Assembly (NCBI RefSeq): GCF_010119545.1
Contig: NZ_JAAEAA010000003.1
Coordinates: 207,580-271,579, forward strand
Source of the DNA: Pontibacter fetidus
GTDB taxonomy: Bacteria > Bacteroidota > Bacteroidia > Cytophagales > Hymenobacteraceae
DNA length: 64,000 nt
Direction of reading: 5' to 3'
The position numbers and the translations under genes are program-made. Each line of letters opens with the position of its first letter. The stretch's first letter is position 1. Of the stretch, positions 1 through 9,600 are shown one piece after another. The notes beneath the pieces are model-generated. The model was not told the origin of the DNA. It saw only the letters and a program-made list of their open reading frames with translations, and searched no databases.

Positions 1-556
1 ACGATACATGCTGCACCTTAAGCGCAAAAAGCGTTCTTAGATCCTGTAACCAGATGCTGTGATCCGGCGCCGGAATACCGTAAATTAAATCAACGGTAAT
101 GTTGCTGAAGCCGGCAGCCTGGGCATCTTTTACGCACTGTAAACTTTCGGTAGCGTTGTGGGCACGGTTCATCATGCGCAGGTGCGGCTCATGGAAACTT
201 TGCAAACCTATACTTAAGCGGTTAATGCCGGCGGCTTTCAACTCCTGTAGTTTTGCTGGTTTCAGGTCGTCGGGGTTAGCTTCCAGGGTAATTTCAGCAT
301 CATCCGAAACTATAGCTAATGATCTTATAGTTTGCAGTAACAACTCCAGCTCTGCCTGGGTAAGCAACGAAGGGGTGCCGCCGCCAAAGTAAATGGTTTC
401 TATTTGCTGGCCCTGCAGGTAATCTTTCCGGAGCTCCAGTTCGCGGGCAATGGCAGCTATAGTTGCCGTTTTGTGCCCCATACTGGTACTGAAATGGAAA
501 TCGCAGTAATGGCAGGCTTGTTTGCAGAACGGGATATGTAGGTAAATTCCGGCCAA
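1..556 (-). CDS. hemW: HemW-like radical SAM protein, 5' part only
   Basis: This is the N-terminal part of a HemW-family (formerly HemN-like) radical SAM protein; the gene runs off the left edge. HemW is known as a heme chaperone related to oxygen-independent coproporphyrinogen III oxidase. About 185 residues are visible. They open with HIPFCKQACHYCDF, the CxxxCxxC motif that binds the 4Fe-4S cluster, and continue with YFGGGTPS, the EANPDD segment and RLSIGLQSF, all typical of HemW. The start is a TTG at 556, because an in-frame TAA lies two codons upstream and no ATG lies between. The family is near certain. The choice of HemW over HemN rests on the compact N-terminus that begins directly at the radical SAM core. 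Confidence 0.9.
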   Translation of the reverse strand, partial: MAGIYLHIPFCKQACHYCDFHFSTSMGHKTATIAAIARELELRKDYLQGQQIETIYFGGGTPSLLTQAELELLLQTIRSLAIVSDDAEITLEANPDDLKPAKLQELKAAGINRLSIGLQSFHEPHLRMMNRAHNATESLQCVKDAQAAGFSNITVDLIYGIPAPDHSIWLQDLRTLFALKVQHVS

Positions 557-659
557 GGGTTAATTGCTAAATTGTTGGATTATAAATTGTTGATGAACTA
601 TAAATCTGTAAAACAGAACCCGTTACATTTGTATAATTGCAATGATTATCAGATAACGT

Positions 660-766
660 AAATCATCCCTTGCCCCCTTCAAAGGGACTTTCCCGAATTA
701 CGTAAAACTATAGTTAGAATTACGCATTGTGAGTGTCCCCCTTTGAAGGGGGCAAGGGGGATCAGC
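660..766. repeat. Inverted repeat of the CCCCTTTGAAGGGGG family
   Basis: Two arms, about 663-686 (CCCTTGCCCCCTTCAAAGGG) and about 738-764 (CCCCCTTTGAAGGGGGCAAG), are inverted copies separated by about 50 bases that include the palindrome AACTATAGTT. Each arm can also fold on itself. Related half-copies lie at 27430-27458, 27633-27662, 58176-58204 and 63912-63990, so this is a dispersed intergenic family. The function is unknown. It lies between the divergent hemW and the Omp85-type gene and is not a convincing terminator. Confidence 0.75.
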
Positions 767-828
767 TTAGGAGATCATCTATAGCTAAACAATTTAGCCG
801 TTAAACAATTCAACTAGTAATAACACAA

Positions 829-2589
829 ATGTATAAAATAGCTGCCGTAGTTTGGTGTTTGCTTTTGTGGCTGCCGTTGGCACAGGCCCAATCGCAACCT
901 GCTGCGCCGGCACAGCCCAATGTTATACTGCGTATTCATGCCACCCCCGAAGATGCTCCAAGACTACGCAACTATAGTTACCAAAGCACCCACCCAGATT
1001 CTGTAGAGGCCAGCGAAGAAGTGAAAAACCTGGTGTACCAGATGCAGCAGGATGCTTATTTGCTCACATCAGCCGACAGCCTGTATATGCGCAACGACAC
1101 GCTTCACGTGAAACTATACATTGGCCAGCGGTTTGAGTATGCCAGTTTGCGGAACGGTAACTTAAGCGAAGGTATTTTGATAGAGTCCGGGCTCAGGGAG
1201 AAATTTTACCGCAATGTGCCCTTTAAGCCCGCCGAGTATGTAAAACTGCAACAGCGCATACTGGATTATGCCGAGCGCAACGGCTACCCCTTTGCCAGTG
1301 TGTGGCTGGATACCATAACTATAAAAGACAATAAAATTGAGGCTGCCCTGATGGTAGAAAAAGCTTTTATAGTTACCTATGACTCGGTGCAGGTGATGGG
1401 TGGTAGTAAAACAAAGCCAAAATTTTTGATGCGCTACCTGCAACTATACCCCGGCCAGCCTTATAACCAGGACCAGATAGAGGCTACCCAGCGCATGCTT
1501 ACCCAGTTGCCTTATATACGCGTTACCAGGCCGCCACAGGTACGTTTCGCCCGCGACAAGGCAAGGGTATATTATTTTCTGGAGGATAGGCAAGCAAACC
1601 AGGTGGATGGTGTAGTGGGCTTTTTACCTGACCCTACCCGCAAAGACAAACTACTGATAACTGGCGAGGCCAACCTGAATATCCGGAATATTAAAGGCAC
1701 AGGCAAAAGTGTGGCTTTGCAGTGGCGGCGCGTAAATAAAGGCTCGGTAATACTAAATGGCGAATACCTGCACCCCAACCTGTTAGGTACGCCGTTTGAG
1801 CTGGGCACGCGTTTTAATTTACTTAAGCAGGACTCGTCGTTTATAACCATACAGCCGCGCCTACAATTGGGCTACTATACCTTAAAGTATGGCAAGTTTA
1901 CTGTTTACGGCGAGTGGCGCAACTCCCGCATATTGGGCGATGCCAGCAACCAAAGCCTGCGCAATTTAGACCTGGCCGATGCCCGCACAACCACCTATGG
2001 CTTTAACTACCTTTGGAACAACCTCGACGATTTTTACTTTCCGAGGCGTGGCCGTTTGGTAGAACTGGAACTGGCAGCTGGTACTAAAAATCTGCTGCGC
2101 AACCCTGCCCTCGAGAAAAGCTTTTACGATACCCTGGATATGCGCACCTCACAATTGCGGTTAGGCCTACGTGCCGAAAACTTTTTCAGGTTAAGTAAAA
2201 ACAGTGCCCTGCTGGCCCGGTTACAAGGAAATGCCTTGCTCAACGACCAGATCTTCCTGAACGACATGTACCGCTTAGGTGGGCTTACTTCTATCCGGGG
2301 TTTCGACGATTATTTCTTTTATGCCTCTTCTTACGCCATCGGAACTATAGAATACCGCCTGTTTACGGCTTCCGACTCATACGTGCTACTTTTCTATGAC
2401 CAGGCCTACTACCGCAGCGACCTGGAGAAATCTAAAGCAAGCGGTTGGCCGTCGGGGTTGGGTGGCGGAATTAGTTTTAGCACCGGCGCCGGAATTTTTC
2501 AGCTAGTGTATTCCGTTGGACGCTCTGAGCAACAGCCACTTTCGCTTAAATACTCTAAAATACACTTCGGGGTAACCAGCAAATTTTAA
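829..2589 (+). CDS. BamA/TamA-type (Omp85 superfamily) outer-membrane protein
   Basis: The 586-residue product starts with a signal peptide (residues 1-21, ending AQAQ). A periplasmic region with at least two POTRA-like segments follows (about 95-260). The C-terminal half is rich in alternating aromatic strands, as in a 16-strand Omp85 barrel, and carries the family motif SIRGFDDYFF near residue 489. It ends in a terminal beta signal with aromatic residues (HFGVTSKF). It is shorter than true BamA (about 800 residues), so a TamA-like or ShlB-like role in inserting or exporting an outer-membrane client is more likely than the essential BamA. It appears monocistronic. I cannot name its client. 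Confidence 0.85.
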   Translation: MYKIAAVVWCLLLWLPLAQAQSQPAAPAQPNVILRIHATPEDAPRLRNYSYQSTHPDSVEASEEVKNLVYQMQQDAYLLTSADSLYMRNDTLHVKLYIGQRFEYASLRNGNLSEGILIESGLREKFYRNVPFKPAEYVKLQQRILDYAERNGYPFASVWLDTITIKDNKIEAALMVEKAFIVTYDSVQVMGGSKTKPKFLMRYLQLYPGQPYNQDQIEATQRMLTQLPYIRVTRPPQVRFARDKARVYYFLEDRQANQVDGVVGFLPDPTRKDKLLITGEANLNIRNIKGTGKSVALQWRRVNKGSVILNGEYLHPNLLGTPFELGTRFNLLKQDSSFITIQPRLQLGYYTLKYGKFTVYGEWRNSRILGDASNQSLRNLDLADARTTTYGFNYLWNNLDDFYFPRRGRLVELELAAGTKNLLRNPALEKSFYDTLDMRTSQLRLGLRAENFFRLSKNSALLARLQGNALLNDQIFLNDMYRLGGLTSIRGFDDYFFYASSYAIGTIEYRLFTASDSYVLLFYDQAYYRSDLEKSKASGWPSGLGGGISFSTGAGIFQLVYSVGRSEQQPLSLKYSKIHFGVTSKF

Positions 2590-2618
2590 CTTTTTTTGAC
2601 CTTTTTAGGTATAATCCC

Positions 2619-2649
2619 TTGCAAGGTAAGTTTAGATGTACTACTTTTG
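2619..2649 (+). promoter_or_regulatory. Bacteroidota-type promoter for the initiator tRNA
   Basis: TTG at 2619-2621 and TACTTTTG at 2642-2649 match the -33 TTG and -7 TAnnTTTG elements with a 20-base gap. Transcription would start near 2656, just ahead of the tRNA at 2664. Confidence 0.65.
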
Positions 2650-2663
2650 TAACACAATAACAG

Positions 2664-2736
<73 letters not shown>

Positions 2737-2743
2737 CCTAATA

Positions 2744-2782
2744 AGAAGCCTGATTCAGAAATGAGTCAGGCTTCTTTGTTTT
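2744..2782 (+). terminator. Rho-independent terminator of the tRNA
   Basis: A perfect 11-bp stem, AAGAAGCCTGA with TCAGGCTTCTT, has an 11-base loop and is followed by TGTTTT. Confidence 0.85.
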
Positions 2783-2895
2783 ATAGTTACCTGCCAAACT
2801 ATAAATAGCTGATAATCATCTGCAAACTTGGATTTTTACAGTAAGTTAGCCTTTTCTTAATATACTGACGATGTGATAAATCTTCTTTAATAAAG

Positions 2896-2903
2896 TACCT
2901 TTG
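2896..2903 (+). promoter_or_regulatory. -7 promoter element before the endonuclease gene
   Basis: TACCTTTG matches TAnnTTTG exactly and lies 26 bases before the start codon at 2929. No convincing -33 TTG is visible at the expected distance. Confidence 0.5.
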
Positions 2904-2928
2904 CGGCATCAACCCTTAGTTACTTTTC

Positions 2929-5900
2929 ATGAAGAGAATTTTACTCGCTTTCAGTATTTTGCTGTCTGCTACGCTACAGCTTGTAGCACAAACGGCCCCA
3001 CCCTCCAACCTTTCGGGAGAAGAATTAAAAGCCTGGCTGCGTACCAACTGGTATGATGGCAAACGTGTTGTGTTAAGTTACGATGCAGCACGTGGCAAAA
3101 TGTATAACTATGTAGATAACTATGATAGCAAGGTAACCTGCGTTTACTCTGGCTATCAGGAAGCAAAGCCTTACAGCGAAAGCAATACATCTACGAGTAT
3201 GGCCAACATTAACTGTGAGCATACGGTGCCGCAGTCGTGGTTTAACGAAGTGGTGCGCATGCGCTCCGATATACATCACCTCTTCCCGACTGTAATACAA
3301 TGGAACAGCGACCGTGGCAGCGATCCGTTTGCTGAAATACCTGACAACCAGACCACAAAGTGGATGCGTGGTACAAGCTCACAGAGTACAATTCCGACTT
3401 CTAACATAGATGAGTATAGCGAAGATACCAATACCCAGTTTGAGCCCCGCGAAGACCACAAAGGCAACCTGGCCCGTTCGGTATTTTATTTCTACACCAT
3501 GCACGCCGGCCAGAGTTTTGACAGCGGCAAAGGGGTGATCTCGGCAGTGGCAGATATAAATACCCTTTACCAGTGGCATATTAAAGACCCTGTTGATGAC
3601 CGCGAACGCGAGCGTAACCGCCGTGTAGAGATAGCGCAAGGTAACCGTAACCCATATATCGATTACCCGGAACTGGTAGCCAAAGCCTGGGGGCTGGCAC
3701 CAGTAAACTGCTCTCCTGCCACCCAGATCAGCAACCTTAGCGTTTCTCAGAAAACTACATCAACTATAACTTTAAACTGGGCAAACGGCTCCGGCGACAG
3801 AAGACTTATAGTTGTGAAAGAAGGCAGCGCGGTAAACTTTACGCCAACCGGATCTTATAACGGTATTAATTCCGATTTTACGGCTGCCACAGACCAGGGC
3901 AACGGCCAGCGTATCGTTTATTATAACAGCGGCAACAGCGTAACTATAACCGGCCTTAAAGCAAACACTACCTATTATGTGCAGGCTTTTGAGTCGTGTG
4001 CAACAGGCAATACCTATAATACAACCAGTGCGCCAACTATAAATGCAACCACTCCGGATTACGCCTGCACAGGTACACCAACTGCTGCTACAGCACTTGC
4101 ATCAGCTAACATTGCACAAAACGGTTTTACCCTTAACTGGACCAATGGCTCCGGCGATGGCAGAATAGTAGTGATCCGTAAAGATGAAGCTCCGGCATTT
4201 GTGCCTGTAGCGGGTACGACTTACAACAGCGCTTCGGCAAACTATAGCTTGGCAGCGTCTTTAGCTGATGGCAGCAAACTGGTATACAGCGGCACAGGCA
4301 ATAATGTGGCCATTACAGGTTTGCAGGCTGGCAGTTTATACTTTGTGAAGGTATACGAAAGCTGCTCTAATGGCAACCAGTACGAAACAGCCGCCGCACA
4401 AACATTAGCAGTTACAACTACAGCAGCCAGCAGCACACCTGTAGGCGATGGCAATGTGTTGGTGATGCAGGATTTTAACGGAACGGCTAACGATGGCTGG
4501 GTAGTTACATCTGGTTTCGACGACACCAAAATATCAGCTTTAAACACTGGTTACCCGGATGGGCAGCGTTTAAGAAGTGGAAAAAGCTTACAGATTACCG
4601 CAGCAGCTACAGCCCACACGTTAGAACTAAGCGACGTAAATGTTACAGGTAAGCAGGATGTGTACCTGCAACTTTATAACTCATCTGTAGCAACTACCTC
4701 AGGTAACGGTATCGAGAATTCAGATTTGTTTGAAGTATATGTAGCCCTGAACGGTGCAGATTACAGCGCAACTCCTGAGATTAAGATTACCGGTACTACC
4801 ACATCAAACAACATACAGTATGGCATGAACGGTACGGCAACTATAACTACAGCAGCCGGCACGCCTGTCGAAAAGATTTTCTCAGAAACAGGTGCACTTC
4901 CTGTTGATAAGGCGCCGTCCATACTTCGTGTAACTATACCAAACGGTACTACCTCAGTAAAAGCAAAGCTTGTAATTAAAGCAAACAGCGATAAAGAGAT
5001 TTGGAATGTGGATGATATAGCCTTGTTAAGCGCTGCTGCAACTACCCCAACTGACTGCGATGAGTTTGCTTTGGAAGGCCATGCAGGTGAGAGCAAAACA
5101 TTTTATACGGGCCAGTCGGTAACGATAGGTGCCGAAGCAAAGGAAGGTTATAGTTATAGTTGGTCTCCTGTGGCAGGTTTGTCTGATGCTACAGCAGCAA
5201 ACCCAACACTTACATTAACCACGCCAGGCACCTATGTATACACCGTTACAGCAACTAAAAACGGTTGCGCATCTACTGCCCAGGTAACCCTTACCGTACA
5301 GGCACTTGCAGCACCGGTGGTTGCTGATGTCGCAATCTGCTCTGGCCAGTCTGCTACGTTAGAAGTTTCTAATCTGGATCCTGTAATGGTTTACAACTGG
5401 TACCAATCGGAAACATCAAATATTGCGGTAGGCAGAGGAGGTGTTTATTATACAGGCCAGCTTACAGCAACAAGATCTTATTACGTAGAAGCGGTAAATC
5501 CAGAAGGTATTGCAAGCACTCGCACAAAAGTAAAGGTAACTGTAGGTGGTCCGGTAGCTGTAGCACTAACAGGCCCAACTACTGCTTGTGCCGGCGAAAC
5601 TATAACTTACACATCAGCAGTTCAGGGAGGCGTAACCAACTATACATGGTCAGTACCTGCAAACTGGACGATCGTAGCTGGTGCCGGAACAGCAACTATA
5701 ACCGTAAAGGCAACCGGTAACTCTGGTAATGTGACACTTAACGTAGCCAACAATTGCGGCGAAAGCAAAACTACAGCCTATGCGGTAACTATAAATGAAG
5801 TGCCTGCCAAAGCGGTTATCACGCAGACAGGTAACCAGCTTACAGCAAGCACTACCGGCACAACGTATGAGTGGAAAAAAGACGGTATAACTATAGCAGA

Positions 5901-6282
5901 TGCCAAAACGCAAACTATAACTATAACTGAAGCCGGCAACTATACAGTAAGTGTGGTGGGTGCAGGTAACTGTGCGTCGGTTGTATCTGATGTGTTTGCG
6001 GCAACTTTACAGCCAACAGCTATAGAAGATGAAATAGCAGCAGGTGTAGTGGTAGCGCCAAACCCGGCTCGCGGCAAATTCAGCATCACGACAGAAGAAC
6101 AGTTGCAGCACGCAGAAATTGTTATCACCAACCTGTTGGGTAGTGTTGTTTACCGCACTTCAATGGCCGTGCTAAACGACAAACTTGAGGTAGATCTGAG
6201 CAAGCTTCCGGCTGGTTTATACCTGGTGCAGTTGCAGGCTAAAAAGATCAGGTTGGTGCGTAAAGTGCTTCTGACAAAATAA
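2929..6282 (+). CDS. Secreted endonuclease I family nuclease with T9SS sorting tail
   Basis: The 1117-residue protein has a signal peptide (about 1-21). An endonuclease I-type catalytic domain (about 25-255) carries the EHTVPQSWF and SDIHHLFP motifs near residues 95-121, which hold the metal-binding histidines of this family. Two fibronectin III-like modules (about 265-490) follow, then a jelly-roll-like module opening VLVMQDFNG (about 505-700) and Ig/PKD-like modules (about 715-1020). A type-A T9SS sorting domain of about 80 residues begins near APNPARGKF and ends in a basic KIRLVRKVLLTK. The protein should leave the cell by T9SS and stay on the surface or be released. It probably digests extracellular nucleic acid; the accessory modules suggest attachment. 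The domain calls are firm; the substrate is inferred. Confidence 0.88.
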   Translation: MKRILLAFSILLSATLQLVAQTAPPSNLSGEELKAWLRTNWYDGKRVVLSYDAARGKMYNYVDNYDSKVTCVYSGYQEAKPYSESNTSTSMANINCEHTVPQSWFNEVVRMRSDIHHLFPTVIQWNSDRGSDPFAEIPDNQTTKWMRGTSSQSTIPTSNIDEYSEDTNTQFEPREDHKGNLARSVFYFYTMHAGQSFDSGKGVISAVADINTLYQWHIKDPVDDRERERNRRVEIAQGNRNPYIDYPELVAKAWGLAPVNCSPATQISNLSVSQKTTSTITLNWANGSGDRRLIVVKEGSAVNFTPTGSYNGINSDFTAATDQGNGQRIVYYNSGNSVTITGLKANTTYYVQAFESCATGNTYNTTSAPTINATTPDYACTGTPTAATALASANIAQNGFTLNWTNGSGDGRIVVIRKDEAPAFVPVAGTTYNSASANYSLAASLADGSKLVYSGTGNNVAITGLQAGSLYFVKVYESCSNGNQYETAAAQTLAVTTTAASSTPVGDGNVLVMQDFNGTANDGWVVTSGFDDTKISALNTGYPDGQRLRSGKSLQITAAATAHTLELSDVNVTGKQDVYLQLYNSSVATTSGNGIENSDLFEVYVALNGADYSATPEIKITGTTTSNNIQYGMNGTATITTAAGTPVEKIFSETGALPVDKAPSILRVTIPNGTTSVKAKLVIKANSDKEIWNVDDIALLSAAATTPTDCDEFALEGHAGESKTFYTGQSVTIGAEAKEGYSYSWSPVAGLSDATAANPTLTLTTPGTYVYTVTATKNGCASTAQVTLTVQALAAPVVADVAICSGQSATLEVSNLDPVMVYNWYQSETSNIAVGRGGVYYTGQLTATRSYYVEAVNPEGIASTRTKVKVTVGGPVAVALTGPTTACAGETITYTSAVQGGVTNYTWSVPANWTIVAGAGTATITVKATGNSGNVTLNVANNCGESKTTAYAVTINEVPAKAVITQTGNQLTASTTGTTYEWKKDGITIADAKTQTITITEAGNYTVSVVGAGNCASVVSDVFAATLQPTAIEDEIAAGVVVAPNPARGKFSITTEEQLQHAEIVITNLLGSVVYRTSMAVLNDKLEVDLSKLPAGLYLVQLQAKKIRLVRKVLLTK

Positions 6283-6305
6283 CCATAATAATTTATACTT
6301 ACCGA

Positions 6306-6336
6306 AGGCCCTGCAGCTAACCTGCAGGGCCTTTTT
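6306..6336 (+). terminator. Terminator after the endonuclease gene
   Basis: AGGCCCTGCAG pairs perfectly with CTGCAGGGCCT around a 5-base loop, followed by TTTTT. Confidence 0.9.
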
Positions 6337-6670
6337 GCGTTTATATGCTGTACGCCAGACTTTTTATACTTGCTTACCCTTTTTTGGCGTTTTTTAAGTA
6401 CGTTTTGTAAATATCAAAGCTGTTGTGCAACCTTTTAGGGCATTTTGCATTAGAGGTAGGTTCGGTGGTGTGCGTATTGCCGGCAGCTAAAACTGGTGCC
6501 GGGTATAAGGCCTCCATCTGATACTGAAGCTATACTTTTAAACTGCTTTGTGCAGCAAACGAGATGGCTCCGTAGCTACTAACCACGTACCCGGAGAGAT
6601 ATACCTAATGGTAGCTGGCCATTGCAGCGCAGTGGCATAGCTGGGAGTTCACCCTTTTAAACCTGACTTG
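6337..6670 (+). promoter_or_regulatory. Long leader before the first type-B cargo gene, possible structured RNA
   Basis: About 330 bases carry no gene. Local helices are visible: CCGGCA/TGCCGG near 6480-6501 and CCATCT/AGATGG spanning about 6514-6566 around a small GC-rich hairpin. A near -7 match with one extra base, TACGTTTTG, lies near 6400. This could be a long 5' untranslated leader. I recognise no riboswitch class, and the helices are too short to be decisive. Confidence 0.25.
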
Positions 6671-9600
6671 ATGCGCTTACCTTTATTAACGCACATTTAC
6701 TGGCCCCTGCTTTTACTGTGCCTGCTGTTTTCGAAAACCGCTGTTGCCCAGACCCAGCCCGCATGCCAGGTAACTATAGATGCAGAAGGTTCATCCTCAC
6801 TCTGCCAGGGCGAGTCTGTTACCTTACGGGCTGTATCATCAAACCAGCTTTCTTCTTTCCAGTGGTTTTTAAACGGTGCGCCCCTAGCAGGCCAAACCAA
6901 TGCTACCATTTCGGTAAGTATAGCCGGGGATTATACCGTGCGGGTGTCAGGTGCGACTTGCCAGGCTGCAACGTCTACACCATTTCAGGTAACAGTAAGT
7001 CCTAGGCCGGCTAATCCCAGCTTTTTAGTAACCCCAACTACAACACAATGTGCCGGTACACCGCTTGCGTTTCAGGTAAATGCACCGCAGCCCGACATTT
7101 TTTATACCTGGATTTTTGGAGATGGTGGTTCGGCAAAAGGCGATTCGGTAGGCCACACCTACACCGATAAAGGAATAAACTTTGCAAACTATAATGTAAA
7201 AGTAATTGCGACCAGCGCGCAGGGCTGCCAGTCCGATACCGTAACGCAGCAGGTGCGTGTAGCCCGTATGCCCGAAGCAGCTTTTGCAGATAGCTCCGAT
7301 TTTCAGACCTGTTTGCCCGATACTATAGAAGATGACGAAATTAAGGTCTTCGCTTACATCGAAAATAAAACCGTAGAACCTTACTTATCTGATATCCGAA
7401 CTTATATAGTGAACTGGGGCGATGGGGGCCCGGATGTACAGTATACCCGCAACGAATTCCCGATCAAAAATCCCAACCCTTATACAAAAGTTGGCGACTA
7501 CCCGATAACTATACGCGCTGTTGCCAGCAACGGCTGCGAGTTTGTATTTGAGCAGAACTACAATGTAAGCAAAGAACCGAAAGCCAATTTTACGCTCAGT
7601 AAGCAGCCTGCAGCAACACCATCGTCCTGTTTGCCGGTTATAGTTGCGCTGGGTGATAGCTCTACCGGTGGCAACCTTACCTACAAATGGACTGTGCAGC
7701 CGAGTACAGGCTTTACCATAGAGTTTGGTGGCCTCGATCAGGATACCCTCTCGCTGTTATTTACTGAAAGCGGTATTTACCAGATAGAACTTATAGTTGA
7801 AAATGGCTGCGACGATGATACCACTTCTCAATCGGTGGTTGTGGGCTGGCCACAGGTGCAGCTTCCTCCTGATACAACCTCCTGCGGGCCGATAGACTTT
7901 AAGTATACAACAGGTGCTATTCCGGGTACAGGTAACGTATTTGTAGACCCGAACCTGGGCAAAATAAAAACAGCCGTCTGGACAGTGGTAGGCCCCACAG
8001 GCGGCACCCGCACGCTCAGCGGGCAAAACCAGACCATACGCTTTACTGAAGAAGGCGTGCACGAGGTCACGCTCACCGTCGAGAACGAATGCGGCTCTTC
8101 TGAAGAACTGGCAGGTACTTTCCCGGTAGTGCAGCGGATAACGATATTGCCAATCCCCGAAGCCCCAACTATACAGGATATTACCGTTTGTAGCGGCGAC
8201 TCTGTTACGCTGGAGCCAACCGGCCCGGGCGGCAACTATAACTTTTACGATGCTGCAGGAACCTTGCTCTCTACAGGGCCAAGCTATACGACCACGGGCA
8301 TTACCCAAACCACCGATTTTACGGTAGAAACAATAGGCGATAACGACTGCCCGAGTGAGCGCGTGCCGGTAAAAGTAACCGTAGTGCCGCCGCTTGCCAA
8401 CAACACCATACAAGGCGACCAGAGCCTTTGCCAGGGCGATGCGCCTGCGCCCTTAACCGGCAGCACTCCTACCGGCGGTACTGGCGGCGGCTACATCTAT
8501 ACTTGGCTAAGCAGCACCTCTGGTCCGGATGGCGGATTTGTGCCGGCAGCGGGTGTAAACAACGATGTAAACTATACACCACAACCGTTAATCCAGCGCA
8601 CCTGGTTCAGAAGACTGATAACGGTAGCCAGCTGTTCCCCAGATACCAGTAATGCCGTGTTGGTAAACGCAGTGCCAAAGATTCAGAATAATACTATTTC
8701 GGCAGCGCAGGATATTTGCGAAGGTCAACAACCGGCTACTTTGGTAGGCACGCGTGTAACGGGCGGCGATGGTGCTGTATATGAGTTCAGATGGGAGGTA
8801 AGTACCGAAGGCCCAGGAACAGGCTTTGTGCCAGCACCTGGCAATAATACCAGCGAGAACTATAGCCCGGGTGTACTAACACAAGCTTCCTGGTTCAGGC
8901 GGGTAGTAACGTCGGCGGGTTGTGTGGTTTTCTCAGAGCCTGTGATGATCGACATTGTGCCACCATTAGATAACAATACCATTGCCTCTGCACAAACCAT
9001 CTGCGCGGGCAGTACGCCGACCCCGCTTACAGGTTCTGCGCCAACGGGCGGTTCGGGGCCGTATACTTACCTCTGGGAAAGCAGCATTACCAGTGCTACC
9101 GGTGGTTTCTCGCCGGCTGCAGGTACCAACAACGGGCAAAGCTACACACCGGGCAACTTAAAAGTAAATACTTGGTTCCGGAGAACAGTAACCTCGCAAG
9201 GCTGCGAAGCCGATGTAAGTGAAGCCATACTTATAACCGTTAACCAGGCTGTAACCAACAACAGTATTGGGGCGCCACAAACCATCTGCGCCGGCGACGT
9301 GCCGGCAGCGTTAACAGGTACTACGCCTAACGGGGGCAGTGGCACTTATACATATCTGTGGCAAAGCAGCATTTCTGGTCCTGATTCCGGTTTTGGGTCG
9401 GCGGCCGGCACGAATACCGGTATAAACTATACGCCACAGGCGCTTACACAAAATACGTGGTTCAGGAGAGTAGTAGATTCGCAAGGGTGTAAAACAACTT
9501 CAGAGCCTGTACTTATCACCGTAAACCCGCGGCCATCGCCACCTATACTTACCGTGAAAGATGCCACAACCTGCCCCGGAGGCTCGGCTACCTTATCTAT

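Noticed and set aside
7757..8413. 218-codon open frame on the minus strand inside the first giant cargo gene
   Set aside because: It lies wholly antisense to a well-supported coding region, has no family features and reflects the repeated, stop-poor composition.
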